Positions 25,010 to 33,311 of a stretch of 64,000 bases of DNA are shown in pieces. Below the pieces are notes generated by a model. It worked only from the letters and a program-made list of their open reading frames with translations, ran no database searches and was not told the origin of the DNA. Origin of the DNA: Blastococcus saxobsidens DD2 (GTDB taxonomy: Bacteria; Actinomycetota; Actinomycetes; Mycobacteriales; Geodermatophilaceae); NCBI RefSeq assembly GCF_000284015.1, contig NC_016943.1, positions 1,405,541-1,469,540 on the forward strand, read 5' to 3'. Both the position numbers and the translations under genes were made by a program. Numbering within the stretch: the first letter of the stretch is position 1; the number at the start of each line of letters is the position of its first letter.

Positions 25010-26344
25010 ATGGCCACCAGCCTGCAGCAGTTGCTCGACGCGCTGGCCGACCGCACTGCGGCGCCGATCACCGACGTGGCGATCGAGGACGCAACCGGAG
25101 CCCTGGCCCACCTCGGCCGGGCCCTCGCCGGCATGACCCATGACGGGCTCACCGCTGGCGTCAGCCGCCGGCAGCAGACCGCCGCTCAGCTGACGGCAGC
25201 CTGCACAACTGTGGGCCGGCTGTGGCCGCGCACCGGCGGACCGCTGACCGATCTGGCGGGCGCCGCTGCCGATGTGATCGGCCGCGACCGCGCCAGCATG
25301 GGTCGCGCCCACCGCTGGGCAGTCACCGTCGAACTCGCCGAAGCCGCTGACCACTGTGCCCGGCTGGCGCATCGGCTGCTGCCGCATGCCGCGGTCGCCG
25401 AGCTGGCCGCCGTCCACCGGCTGGCCGTAGCCGTCGAGCGCGATGCCCAGGGCGACCCACCGACGGCCAGCGGCGCGGCTGTCCTGAATCGCCTGGTGCC
25501 GGTGTCCGGCCTGCCACGAGCCGGCGAGAGGGTGACCGCCGTCGATGCCGCAGCGGCGCTCACCGCGGCGCTGGACCGAGCCCTGCGCACCGACGGCCTG
25601 ACCCTGCGTGAATTCCGCGCCGCTGTTGCCGCCGCCGAAATCACGAGCGACTCCGCCGCGTCCGTCGTAGCCGCTGCGGCGGGTGACGAAGGTATGCGAC
25701 CCCTGCTGACAGCCGTCGCCTGGGAACTTACGGGCAGGATCAGCATGACCTTTGAGGATGGCCACCGAGCCCGGCCCACTGACCCTCACGGCGTCGTTCC
25801 TTGGGCACGCAGCCTCGCCGACACGCTTTGCAACGACGTGGGGTCCAACGCCGACCTCAGCGCGCTCCGCGACCGGGGCGACCTCCCGCGCCTGACTCGC
25901 ACGGTCCAGGAGGTGAGCAACCAGCTTCCCGTCCTCGCCGACCGACTCGTCGCGGGCGTCGACCGTTGGTCTCGCACCGGTCGGCTCTACGCCGCCGCCC
26001 GGGACCTGCCGCGCATGGACAACATGCCCGAGGACCGAGTTCGGGAGGTGATCGCCGGCCGCCGAGTACAGGCCCGCGGCGCTGATCTCGACCGCCTCCG
26101 TCGCGCGCTGGCCTCGGCCGGCGCGCTGTCGAGCAGCCTGGCCGACGCGGTCAACCGCGCCGTGTCCCCGGCCGCTCCGAGTCAGCGCCACCTTGCCGGG
26201 CTCTACGCCGAGCGAGCCCGAGCGCCCGGCCGCGGCGAGCGCCTGCTCAGCCACGCCGACAACGTGGCCGAGGCCATCGCAGGATCCCGATGTGCGCCGA
26301 TCACCACCCCCGCGCCGGGTGCAGGAGGCACTGGCCGCTACTGA
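25010..26344 (+). CDS. 444-residue helical unknown protein
   Basis: A soluble, almost entirely helical protein (MATSLQQLLDALADRTAAPI at the start) with many Ala/Leu heptad-like stretches. A central TAVAWELTGRISMTFEDGH and a later RDLPRMDNMPEDRVREVIAG break the helices. There is no signal or span. It closes the second conjugation operon and converges with the minus-strand DUF5710 gene, overlapping its end by 7 bp. Proteins of this size and composition at the end of such operons are unassigned. A structural or mating-pair role is only a guess. Confidence 0.6.
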   Translation: MATSLQQLLDALADRTAAPITDVAIEDATGALAHLGRALAGMTHDGLTAGVSRRQQTAAQLTAACTTVGRLWPRTGGPLTDLAGAAADVIGRDRASMGRAHRWAVTVELAEAADHCARLAHRLLPHAAVAELAAVHRLAVAVERDAQGDPPTASGAAVLNRLVPVSGLPRAGERVTAVDAAAALTAALDRALRTDGLTLREFRAAVAAAEITSDSAASVVAAAAGDEGMRPLLTAVAWELTGRISMTFEDGHRARPTDPHGVVPWARSLADTLCNDVGSNADLSALRDRGDLPRLTRTVQEVSNQLPVLADRLVAGVDRWSRTGRLYAAARDLPRMDNMPEDRVREVIAGRRVQARGADLDRLRRALASAGALSSSLADAVNRAVSPAAPSQRHLAGLYAERARAPGRGERLLSHADNVAEAIAGSRCAPITTPAPGAGGTGRY

Positions 26345-27171
26345 TCTGCGAGGGCTCCGCGAATACGCGCCCAGAGCTTCCTGCGGGGCGGCTCGGGCTC
26401 GGAGCGGTCGTCGGCGTCGCGTCGGTACGTCGTGGCGGTGTGGCTGCCTTGCTCACCCTGTGCCGCCGGGGGCAGGAGAGGCATCCTGACCGCCAGGCGC
26501 GCTGCGCTCTCCTCACTCCGACGCCCGGGAGCAGGGGGCTCGACCACCTTGATTCCCGCGTTCGTCAGCATGCCTAGGTCGAGCCGCCACTGATGGGCCG
26601 ACCGCCTGTTCCACAGAGCGAAGGCCAGGTCGATGTGGGCGTCAGCCTCGCCGGTCGACCAGCCGTTGACCGCCCGAAGGTGCGCCTTTGCCCCGGCGGA
26701 GGTGCCGGTGATCTCGGCGAAGCCGAAGTGCGTGGCCCGGTGACAAGACCAACACAGCGCGAGCAGGCGGCGCAGCGTCTGGGTGTAGGTGGCCTCGTCG
26801 TACTCCCAGCGCTCATGGGCTTCCAGCCGCTGGCGGTCGCGGCCGCGCGGAGCGCCGCAGGCCTCACAGCGGTTGCCGGCCCGCCGGTAAACCATGGACC
26901 GGAGCGCGTCCCACTGGCTTTCGTCAACGCAGCTGCGGACGTTGGTGAACCAGCAGGTCGACGGAACGAGGTCGACGAAGAGGCCTTGGCCGAAGCTGCG
27001 GTCCTCCCCGGGCAGGAGTTCCGGCATCCGGGGCTCCCAGCGCGCCAGTTTCGGCAGCAGTGCCTCCTGCGGCGCGTACCAGCGACGAACGTCGGGATCC
27101 CAGCGCGCGCCTGCCGACTTGGCGGCGTCCTTCTCGCCGTAGGGAACATCGAGCCATAGGCGCTCGGCCAT
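26338..27171 (-). CDS. DUF5710 plus HNH-like zinc-binding protein
   Basis: A 277-residue protein started at the ATG at 27171. The sequence upstream of that codon is repeat-containing and not protein-like. Residues 1-50 are a DUF5710 domain (MAERLWLDVPYGEKDAAKSA, then GARWDPDVRRWYAP). Residues about 100-180 contain a treble-clef HNH-like arrangement with CEACGAPRG, LEAHERWEYDE and LCWSCHRATHFG, that is two CxxC-type pairs and candidate catalytic histidines. DUF5710 domains occur in relaxase-associated and plasmid proteins, and HNH units are usually nucleases. It may nick or repair element DNA or act against foreign DNA. The catalytic status is unproven. Confidence 0.7.
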   Translation of the reverse strand: MAERLWLDVPYGEKDAAKSAGARWDPDVRRWYAPQEALLPKLARWEPRMPELLPGEDRSFGQGLFVDLVPSTCWFTNVRSCVDESQWDALRSMVYRRAGNRCEACGAPRGRDRQRLEAHERWEYDEATYTQTLRRLLALCWSCHRATHFGFAEITGTSAGAKAHLRAVNGWSTGEADAHIDLAFALWNRRSAHQWRLDLGMLTNAGIKVVEPPAPGRRSEESAARLAVRMPLLPPAAQGEQGSHTATTYRRDADDRSEPEPPRRKLWARIRGALADQ

Positions 27172-27407
27172 CCCGACACTCCGTACTCCTCGGGAGCCAT
27201 CACTATGCAACAGGGGCCCGACAAGACCGTGGCCAGACGCATGGCGTCGGGGGCAGCGGACCGTGTGGGCGACACGGCGATGCACCGATGCACCGATGCA
27301 CCGATCGTCCATTCCCGAACGGGATGCGTAAGCCAGCCCTCCCGCCGTGCGGTGAGATGAGCCCATGACGGCCGACGATGCTCAGCCAGCGGGCACACAG
27401 AATCCAT
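27172..27407. repeat. Intergenic region with CGATGCAC tandem octamer
   Basis: The octamer CGATGCAC occurs three times in direct succession at 27278-27301 and is followed by CGAT. A near-perfect inverted repeat (TCCCG AA CGGGA) lies just after it, near 27312-27325. A related but diverged sequence (GCATCGGCACATCGG) occurs at about 37301-37317 in opposite sense. The two copies bracket the minus-strand defence block. This could be an origin or a binding site. No gene is seen. Confidence 0.4.
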
Positions 27408-28841
27408 TTATGCCCAATGCAGGAGCCGGTCGAAGAACTCCCTGACCGTGTCCGAGGCACGGTCTTCGGTGAGTTCGTAGCCGCTGAAGCGGTAGACCTC
27501 GTAGCCGGAAAGGCGAAGGTCCCGATCGCCGCGGGTTGTAACGCTGTAGATGCGTGGGCTCGGCTCGCCGGCGGAGGTCGCGTAGTGCTGCTGCCCGTCG
27601 ACCTCGAGCGCGACTCGTCTTAGCCCGGGCAACAGCATCAGAAAGTCCATGCGCTGGTTGAGGTAGGCGTCCTCCCCGCGTTGGGCTCGCGAGACCGGAT
27701 CCCAGTGCAGCCACACCTCCGGCAGCAGCGCGAACAACGGGTCGTGCCCCTTCGCGTAGTCGTAGTAGGCGCCGAAGAGCGCCCGCTGGGCCGGTGACAC
27801 GTCGGCGCAGACATTCGCGAGACGTTGCCAGAGCTCACGCTTTGCCTGCGCGGCCGGGATGTCCCGGCGGCGCGACCACCAAGACTCGACGTCACGCCAG
27901 GTCAGTCCGCGCTCGCCGACGGGCACGTCGTAGGCGAGCACCGTGTCATCTCCAGTGAGGACCTCGATGCTCTGATCCAGCACGTCGCGGATCCGCAGTG
28001 CGGGCTTGGCGTGGGGGGAGGCAAACAGGATGAGTTGGGCCGGGCGGGGGCGAGTTCCCGCGCCGACGATGGTGAAGTCCGGGTAACCGTCGGTCGTGCC
28101 GGACTCGACGATCTTCAGTCCTGCGCGGGTCAGGACCGGCGAGATCGCTGCGACCAGCGCCCGCTGACGAGGCTCGTTCGGGTTCACCGATCCGGACAGC
28201 AGCCCCTCAAGAAACAGCGCGAACCGGCGATCACCACCGTCGAGGGCGCCGACTTCTTTGAAGAACTCAATCGTCGTCCAGTCGGGATTCCAGATCATGT
28301 GCCGGGCGACCGGCTCGTAAGGGTCCTTCCAGTCGAATGACCACGCCGGCGGGTGCAGCACCCAGTGCCGCTTGACAACGTTGAGCAGCCCGTCGGCCTC
28401 CGACCAGATTGCCCCGGATGCATCTAGGGCCTCGGCGAGCTCACGGCGCACCCGGGCGGTGATCGGCGGCCAGTTCTCCCGTGACCAGAGCAGATCCTCG
28501 ACCCGGTTCCGCAGCTCGATCGACAGATTGCCTTGCTGAAGGAACCGGGCGCACACGGCCTCGTAGTCGCTTGGTGAGATGGCGTCGAACGCCCGGTCAA
28601 GTCGCTGCTGCTTAGACAGCGGCGTGACGTCCTCCCCGACCGGCGACGGGTCCGGCTGCTGTCCGGGGATGTCCAGTCCCAGCGACGCACCGGCCGTGTC
28701 CAGATCCACATGCCTGAGCCCGTGCAGGCTCGACACCAGTTCGCGGGCGAGATCGCGGGCCTTGCTATCCACGGCAGTCGGCTCCGCTGGCATCTCAGTC
28801 GCCAGCCCCGCGCCGACGAACGAATCCGGCATCCCGCTCAC
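27408..28841 (-). CDS. AbiJ-type defence protein with C-terminal DUF559-like nuclease
   Basis: A 477-residue protein. The N-terminal half (about 70-330) is helical, with conserved WSFDWKDPYEPVARHMIWNP and a LVAAISPVLTRAGLKIVESG segment; the former stretch recalls AbiJ N-terminal domains. The C-terminal part (about 350-477) looks like a PD-(D/E)XK fold. QRMDFLMLLPGLRRVALEVD then GQQHYA supplies the Asp, Glu and a Gln in the usual order (about 393-415), and YEVYRFSGYELTEDRA follows. Such proteins are abortive-infection factors. GC content looks lower than in the conjugation genes. Function is inferred from architecture only, and the domain name is tentative. Confidence 0.68.
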   Translation of the reverse strand: MSGMPDSFVGAGLATEMPAEPTAVDSKARDLARELVSSLHGLRHVDLDTAGASLGLDIPGQQPDPSPVGEDVTPLSKQQRLDRAFDAISPSDYEAVCARFLQQGNLSIELRNRVEDLLWSRENWPPITARVRRELAEALDASGAIWSEADGLLNVVKRHWVLHPPAWSFDWKDPYEPVARHMIWNPDWTTIEFFKEVGALDGGDRRFALFLEGLLSGSVNPNEPRQRALVAAISPVLTRAGLKIVESGTTDGYPDFTIVGAGTRPRPAQLILFASPHAKPALRIRDVLDQSIEVLTGDDTVLAYDVPVGERGLTWRDVESWWSRRRDIPAAQAKRELWQRLANVCADVSPAQRALFGAYYDYAKGHDPLFALLPEVWLHWDPVSRAQRGEDAYLNQRMDFLMLLPGLRRVALEVDGQQHYATSAGEPSPRIYSVTTRGDRDLRLSGYEVYRFSGYELTEDRASDTVREFFDRLLHWA

Positions 28842-29017
28842 GCGGTCGCGTCACCACGGCTGGCTCCGCCTTCAGGAGCCACGGGCATCCCGCTCTTGCC
28901 ATGAGCTCATCGTGCACGACGGGTATGACAGATCTGGGCCAGTCAAAGATCGTCAGGGGCATGGAACGAGAGCCCGACGCCGCATCTGATCGGCTCGGCG
29001 TCAGCAACGCATGGGGA

Positions 29018-29215
29018 TCAGGACAGCTGTCGCACCCGAATCGCTCGGTTCATTCCTTTGACCAACATCTTCCCGTTCGAGATCTCGACCGTCGGCCGAT
29101 AGGAGTAGTAGTACGAGTAGTAATACTCGTCTTGACGCCACACTGAGCCATCTGTGAGTTGAACGATCGTGTCACCAGACCAGCCTGACCATTCACCGTC
29201 CACATAAAGAGTCAA
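29018..29215 (-). CDS. 65-residue beta-rich protein of unknown function
   Basis: A small protein beginning MTLYVDGEWSGWSGDTIVQL. The core has a DGSVW motif, an unusual tyrosine-rich stretch YYYSYYYSYRP and a final MLVKGMNRAIRVRQL. I recall similar short proteins with the pattern DGEWxGWxGDTI...NGxxW in many bacteria, where they stand alone near mobile or defence genes without known function. The predicted fold is a small beta barrel. It lies between two defence genes on the same strand, but its own promoter region shows nothing special. Confidence 0.62.
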   Translation of the reverse strand: MTLYVDGEWSGWSGDTIVQLTDGSVWRQDEYYYSYYYSYRPTVEISNGKMLVKGMNRAIRVRQLS

Positions 29216-29549
29216 AGTGGTCCTCCCGCAAAAACGTCAAGTGTTCTGCGGCCAGGCTACTTCGGAGGACCGACATGCTGGTGGCCGCAGAGCGGCCGTC
29301 GCGGCATGCCGTTCCTGTAAGCAGATCCTGCTGCGGAACAGCGACCGCGCGGATCGCGGCAGATGAGGATGTTCGGGAGCGACGCCTGTCCGAGCAGACC
29401 CGGTCCTCTGGCCGGTTCCGAGGTCGGACGACAGACAGGACCGCGTGCACCGACGTTGCCGGGAACGATGGCAGCGCAACGATCGCTTATGCCGATGAGC
29501 GGACGTCTCACGGACCCGTTGTGGTGGGTCTCTGTGCGTCAGGACTGGC
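29216..29549. other. 334-bp gap without a convincing gene
   Basis: Reading frames here give serine/arginine-rich translations with no ribosome site or motif on either strand. I see no repeat or hairpin worth naming. It separates the 65-residue gene from the 3' remnant of the helicase gene. Confidence 0.4.
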
Positions 29550-29980
29550 CTAGGTGAAGCTGAACTGACCTGCTGCTGCGCGCGTAATCGTCACCGTCGC
29601 GCCCTGCAGGCTGAAGTCGAGCAGCAGGCCGCTGTCGAGGACCGCCGCGACGCCCGCGTGATCACGGGCGACAACCACACCGAGAACCGAGCCGCCCTCG
29701 GCCAGGATGCTGAACTCATCGCCGTCGTCAGAGACGACAATCGTCACCGGCACGGGTTCAGCAGCCGGCCGCGAGACAGGGTCGCCGCTGCTGAGACGGG
29801 CCTGCGCGGTGACAGACCCGGTCGCCATCATTTCGCCCAGCTTGTGCCGGTCTCCGCCCTGGACGTACTGCAGCAGGTCGAGCACGTCGGTCGGGGTCGC
29901 GCCGAGGTCCACGCGCCACCCGCGGATGTGTTGCTCGCTCAGGTACTCGCGCAGACCCGCCTCATCCAGCCCGCCATCCC
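29550..29980 (-). pseudogene. 3' fragment of the interrupted helicase gene
   Basis: The minus-strand reading frame ends at 29550 and encodes about 142 residues (GGLDEAGLREYLSEQHIRGW through AAAGQFSFT). It is the C-terminal end of the large helicase whose middle lies to the right of the IS3 element. Removing the IS3 element and one copy of the shared CATCCC junction joins it in frame with the fragment ending at about 31519. It shows an ATPTDVLDLLQYVQ segment and a beta-rich end, but no recognised domain. It has no start codon or ribosome site of its own. Confidence 0.7.
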
Positions 29981-30054
29981 TGTGCGTCAGGCTGGCGTGA
30001 GACACCTCGAGTAGCGCTTCCTCACTCTGCACAGGGCGAGACGGGTTGATCACG

Positions 30055-30486
30055 ATGACGATGACGGACACGGACCTGCGCACGGGACCGGTGGGCGCCG
30101 ACGATGGGGCGGTGAGTCCTCGAGCCGAGCGCCCCCGGCGGCGGTCCTTCACCGCCGAGTACAAGCTGCAGATCCTGGCCGAGTACGAGGCTGCGCAGCC
30201 CGGTGAGCGGGGTGCACTGCTGCGCCGGGAGGGCCTGTACTCCTCGCACCTGGTCGAGTGGCGCCGCGCCCGCGATACCGGTGCCCTGGCGGGACTGGAG
30301 GGCCGGTCGCGGCCGGCCAGGCGGACGCCCGAGCAGGTCGAACTCGAGCGACTCCGCCGGGACAAGGCGAAGGTCGAGGCCGAGCTGGCGCGCACCAAGG
30401 CCGCGCTGGAGGTCGTGGGAAAAGCACACGCGCTCTTGGAGCTGCTCTCCGAGAGCGCGGACACCGACACGCGGTCGAAGAAGTGA
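30055..30486 (+). CDS. IS3-family transposase OrfA
   Basis: A 143-residue protein. Residues about 28-80 form the IS3 OrfA helix-turn-helix (RRSFTAEYKLQILAEYEAAQ, then GALLRREGLYSSHLVEWRR). A leucine-zipper-like coil follows (about 100-130, RLRRDKAKVEAELARTKAAL), used for multimerisation. Start ATG 30055 is preferred over TTG 30046. The stop overlaps the OrfB GTG start as GTGA. No A6G-type slippery run is evident, so OrfB may be made by re-initiation rather than frameshifting. Confidence 0.85.
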   Translation: MTMTDTDLRTGPVGADDGAVSPRAERPRRRSFTAEYKLQILAEYEAAQPGERGALLRREGLYSSHLVEWRRARDTGALAGLEGRSRPARRTPEQVELERLRRDKAKVEAELARTKAALEVVGKAHALLELLSESADTDTRSKK

Positions 30487-31484
30487 TCGCCCCCGCGGTC
30501 ACCGAGCTGGCCGCGCACACGTCCACCGCGCGGGCGTGTGCGCTGCTGGGCTGGTCGCGGGCCACCCACTACCGCGCCCAGAAGCCGGTCGCGCAGCGCG
30601 AGAGAAGGCCACGGCCGGCGCCGCCGAACGCGCTGACCGACGCCGAACGAGAGGCTGTGTTGGCCCGGCTGAACAGCTCTCGGTTCGCCGACAAGTCCGT
30701 CGCCCAGACCTGGGCCACGCTGCTGGACGAGGGCGAATACCTGTGCTCGATGTCGACCATGCACCGGCTGCTGCGAACCGCCGGGCAGTCCCGGGAGCGG
30801 CGCCGTCAGGCCACCCATCCGCCACGGGCCCGCCCGGAGCTGCTGGCCACCGCGCCAGGGCAGGTCTGGAGCTGGGACATCACCAAGCTGCGCGGACCCG
30901 AGCGCGGCGTCTACTACGACCTCTACGTGGTGATCGACATCTTCTCCCGCTACGTCGTCGGCTGGACCGTCGCCGCCCGGGAGGACGCCGAGATCGCCAA
31001 GGCTCTACTCGCGGACTCCATCAAGGTGCACGGCGCCCCGAGCAGCGTGCACGCCGACCGCGGCACCTCGATGACCTCCAAGCCGGTCGCCCAACTGCTG
31101 GTCGACCTCGGCGTCGCCCGCAGCCATAGCCGCCCGCACGTCTCCAACGACAATCCGTTCTCCGAGGCGCAGTTCAAGACGCTGAAGTACGCACCGGTCT
31201 TCCCCGACCGGTTCGGCTGCCTGGCCGACGCCCGCGCGTTCTGCGAGGCGTTCTTCGCCTACTACAACCACGAGCACCGCCACTCCGGTCTCGGGCTGCA
31301 CACCCCCGCCTCGGTGCACCACGGCACCGCCGGCGAGGTCCGGGCCCAGCGAGCGGCCACCCTGCAGACGGCCTACGCGGCCAACCCCGCCCGCTTCGGC
31401 CACCGACGCCCGACACCACCGCAGCTGCCGACCGCGGCCTGGATCAACCAGCCCAGCAGGGAGGCCCTCATCCAGAACAACTAA
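30483..31484 (+). CDS. IS3-family transposase OrfB (DDE integrase)
   Basis: A 333-residue rve-type integrase. It has an HTH_21-like N-terminus and the DDE core: first Asp in VWSWDITKLRGPERGVYYDL, second in VHADRGTSM, glutamate in FSEAQFKTLKY. The C-terminal LGLHTPASVHHGTA motif is typical of IS3 OrfB. It looks intact and probably active. Its transposition into the helicase gene removed the C-terminal part of that product. Confidence 0.88.
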   Translation: MIAPAVTELAAHTSTARACALLGWSRATHYRAQKPVAQRERRPRPAPPNALTDAEREAVLARLNSSRFADKSVAQTWATLLDEGEYLCSMSTMHRLLRTAGQSRERRRQATHPPRARPELLATAPGQVWSWDITKLRGPERGVYYDLYVVIDIFSRYVVGWTVAAREDAEIAKALLADSIKVHGAPSSVHADRGTSMTSKPVAQLLVDLGVARSHSRPHVSNDNPFSEAQFKTLKYAPVFPDRFGCLADARAFCEAFFAYYNHEHRHSGLGLHTPASVHHGTAGEVRAQRAATLQTAYAANPARFGHRRPTPPQLPTAAWINQPSREALIQNN

Positions 31485-33311
31485 CGCGATCTTGTCTCAA
31501 CCGGCTTGACAGGTTCCGCATCCCGTGCGATCCGGCCGAGGTCACGTGCCAGCGTCCGGGACCTCACATCACGGACGAGCAGGTCGATGGCAAGCGGGGT
31601 GTCGACGCCGTAGCGCAGGTGGGCGGCGGTGCTCGCCAACAGCTGCAGCGGGCTCAGGCGTGACAGCAGGATGTCGTTTGCCTGGGCGATGACGAGACCG
31701 ACGGTCCACGCCAGATAGTGCTGCACTCCCTCACTGATCCCGTCGACCATCTGCTCAAGCCGGAACGCCGAGTCCGCCACCTCGGTGAGGTGGGTGTCGG
31801 CGAGGTCGCTGAGGTCACGACCGGCGATCCAGTCACGAACGACTGGGGCGGCGTCGACCTCGACGAGGGCACCTCGGGGTGACATCCGAAAGCGCCAGTG
31901 CCTGGTCGCCTCTGGCAGCTGCAGCAGTTGTGCGTACACGTCCTGCTCGGCAAGAACGTCGAGGGTCTCGTCGAGCGAGCGCTCACCGAGGCCGCCAATG
32001 AGCTGTACTTGGTCGGCGAGAGCTGCGGCGATCGACTCGATCACCGCAGCTGATCCCAGGCTCGTCCCGGCCTGCGCCCAGCGACGGCGAGACGCCTGCG
32101 GGGTCTGCGCGTATCGCGCAGCGACGACGTCGGCGAGTGCCAGCCACCGCGACTTCAGGTCATCCGGGAGCTGAGTGAAGGCGAACAGTCGCCTGACGAC
32201 GTCCTGCCAAGTGCGGGTGTTGGCGAGGTCCGGGACGAGCTCGAGGGTGTGGAGGATCAACCAGACGTAGTTGACGAAGCCGCCCGTTTCCCGGTCAGGA
32301 GGCAGCTGCAGAATCGCGTCCTGCGTCTGTGCCACCAATGCTTCTGCTTCGGCGAGGGCGGCAAGGGCTGTGTCGCCAGCTAGGGTCGAACGGACCTCCA
32401 AGTCGCTCGGTGCGGGCGTCAGCCGATCGAAGTCGCTGCCTTCCAGGGTCTTCTGCAGGGCGAGCACGATCCAGCCCTCGGACTCCTTGCCGGCGCGGCC
32501 GGCACGGCCGACAGCGTTGAGCAGCTGCGCGGCAGACATCCGTTGACCGGGATCTTGGCCTTCGTACTCGGTCGTCGCTATAACAACGGTTCGGACGGGG
32601 AGATTCACGCCGTCGGTGAGGGTGCTCGTTGCGACGACTGCCCGAATCGTCTCGCTGCGGATCGCATCCTCGACGGCTTCCTGTACCTCGACGGGCAGAC
32701 CGGCATGGTGGTATGCAACGCCCTTGCGGACGCAGCCGACCAGGGGGTGATCGACACCGAGCCGTGCGGCGAGCGCATCAGCGAGGCCCTGCGACCGCGG
32801 GTCGTCGTCCAGCTCGGCAGCCATGACCTTCGCTGCGTCGCGTGCCGTGGCTCGCTGGGTGACGACCATCAGCAGGCTGCCGGCCCGGAGCAGCAGCCTG
32901 GCTGTCCTGGCCGTCGTCACGTACGCCGGCGACGTGTTGCCGGACCCGGTTTTGCGCCGGTTGTCGGCGCCGATGACCAGCTGACCGATCGGGGTGTCGT
33001 CGCTGGTGACCAGGTGCTGCTCGGTCGCGCTTGTCGGGCGGACCGCGAGGTGGGCACGCAGGTCGTACCGGGTCTTGTCCGCCGCACCACGGCGACCGGG
33101 GACGACGGCACGGCTCGCCTCGATTTTGTCAGTAGCCGTTAGCACGTGTAGCCGTCGTGGCGCGCGCCAGTCGTCGGTGAACAGCACGTCTCCCTGCCCG
33201 GCCGACGTCCAGGCTGCGAGGGACGCGGCGTTGCCCATGACGCCGGAGAGCAGCATCAGCCTTGCGTCGCTGGCGTCCAGCAGGGACAGCAGCCCTTCGA
33301 GCAGCAGTCCG
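31481..33311 (-). pseudogene. Middle fragment of the interrupted SF2 helicase (HamB-like)
   Basis: This fragment carries the second helicase lobe: LMLLSGVMGNAASLAAW, VAYHHAGLPVEVQEAVEDAI, VVATSTLTDGVNLPVRTVVI (motif V) and AQLLNAVGRAGRAGKESEGW (motif VI with both arginines). About 300 helical residues follow. It is cut at the right by the IS256 element, with the 8-bp duplication GCAGTCCG at 33304-33311. At the left it is cut by the IS3 element, which supplies an artificial stop at 31481. It has no start of its own. Joined to its two companion fragments without the insertions it gives one continuous frame. Confidence 0.75.

Larger units (their letters stand above)
29978..31521 (+). mobile_element. 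IS3-family insertion sequence
   Basis: This roughly 1.54-kb element holds two overlapping transposase genes. Imperfect terminal repeats are seen as TCAGGCTGGCGTGAGACA at left (29987-30004) and, read inward on the other strand, TCAAGCCGGTTGAGACA at right. A shared CATCCC at 29975-29980 and 31519-31524 contains the target duplication, so the end positions are uncertain by three bases. It is inserted near the 3' end of the helicase gene. Confidence 0.75.

Noticed and set aside
29275..29553. 92-codon plus-strand frame between the 65-residue gene and the helicase remnant
   Set aside because: No motif or ribosome site, and it runs into the opposite strand of the helicase remnant.
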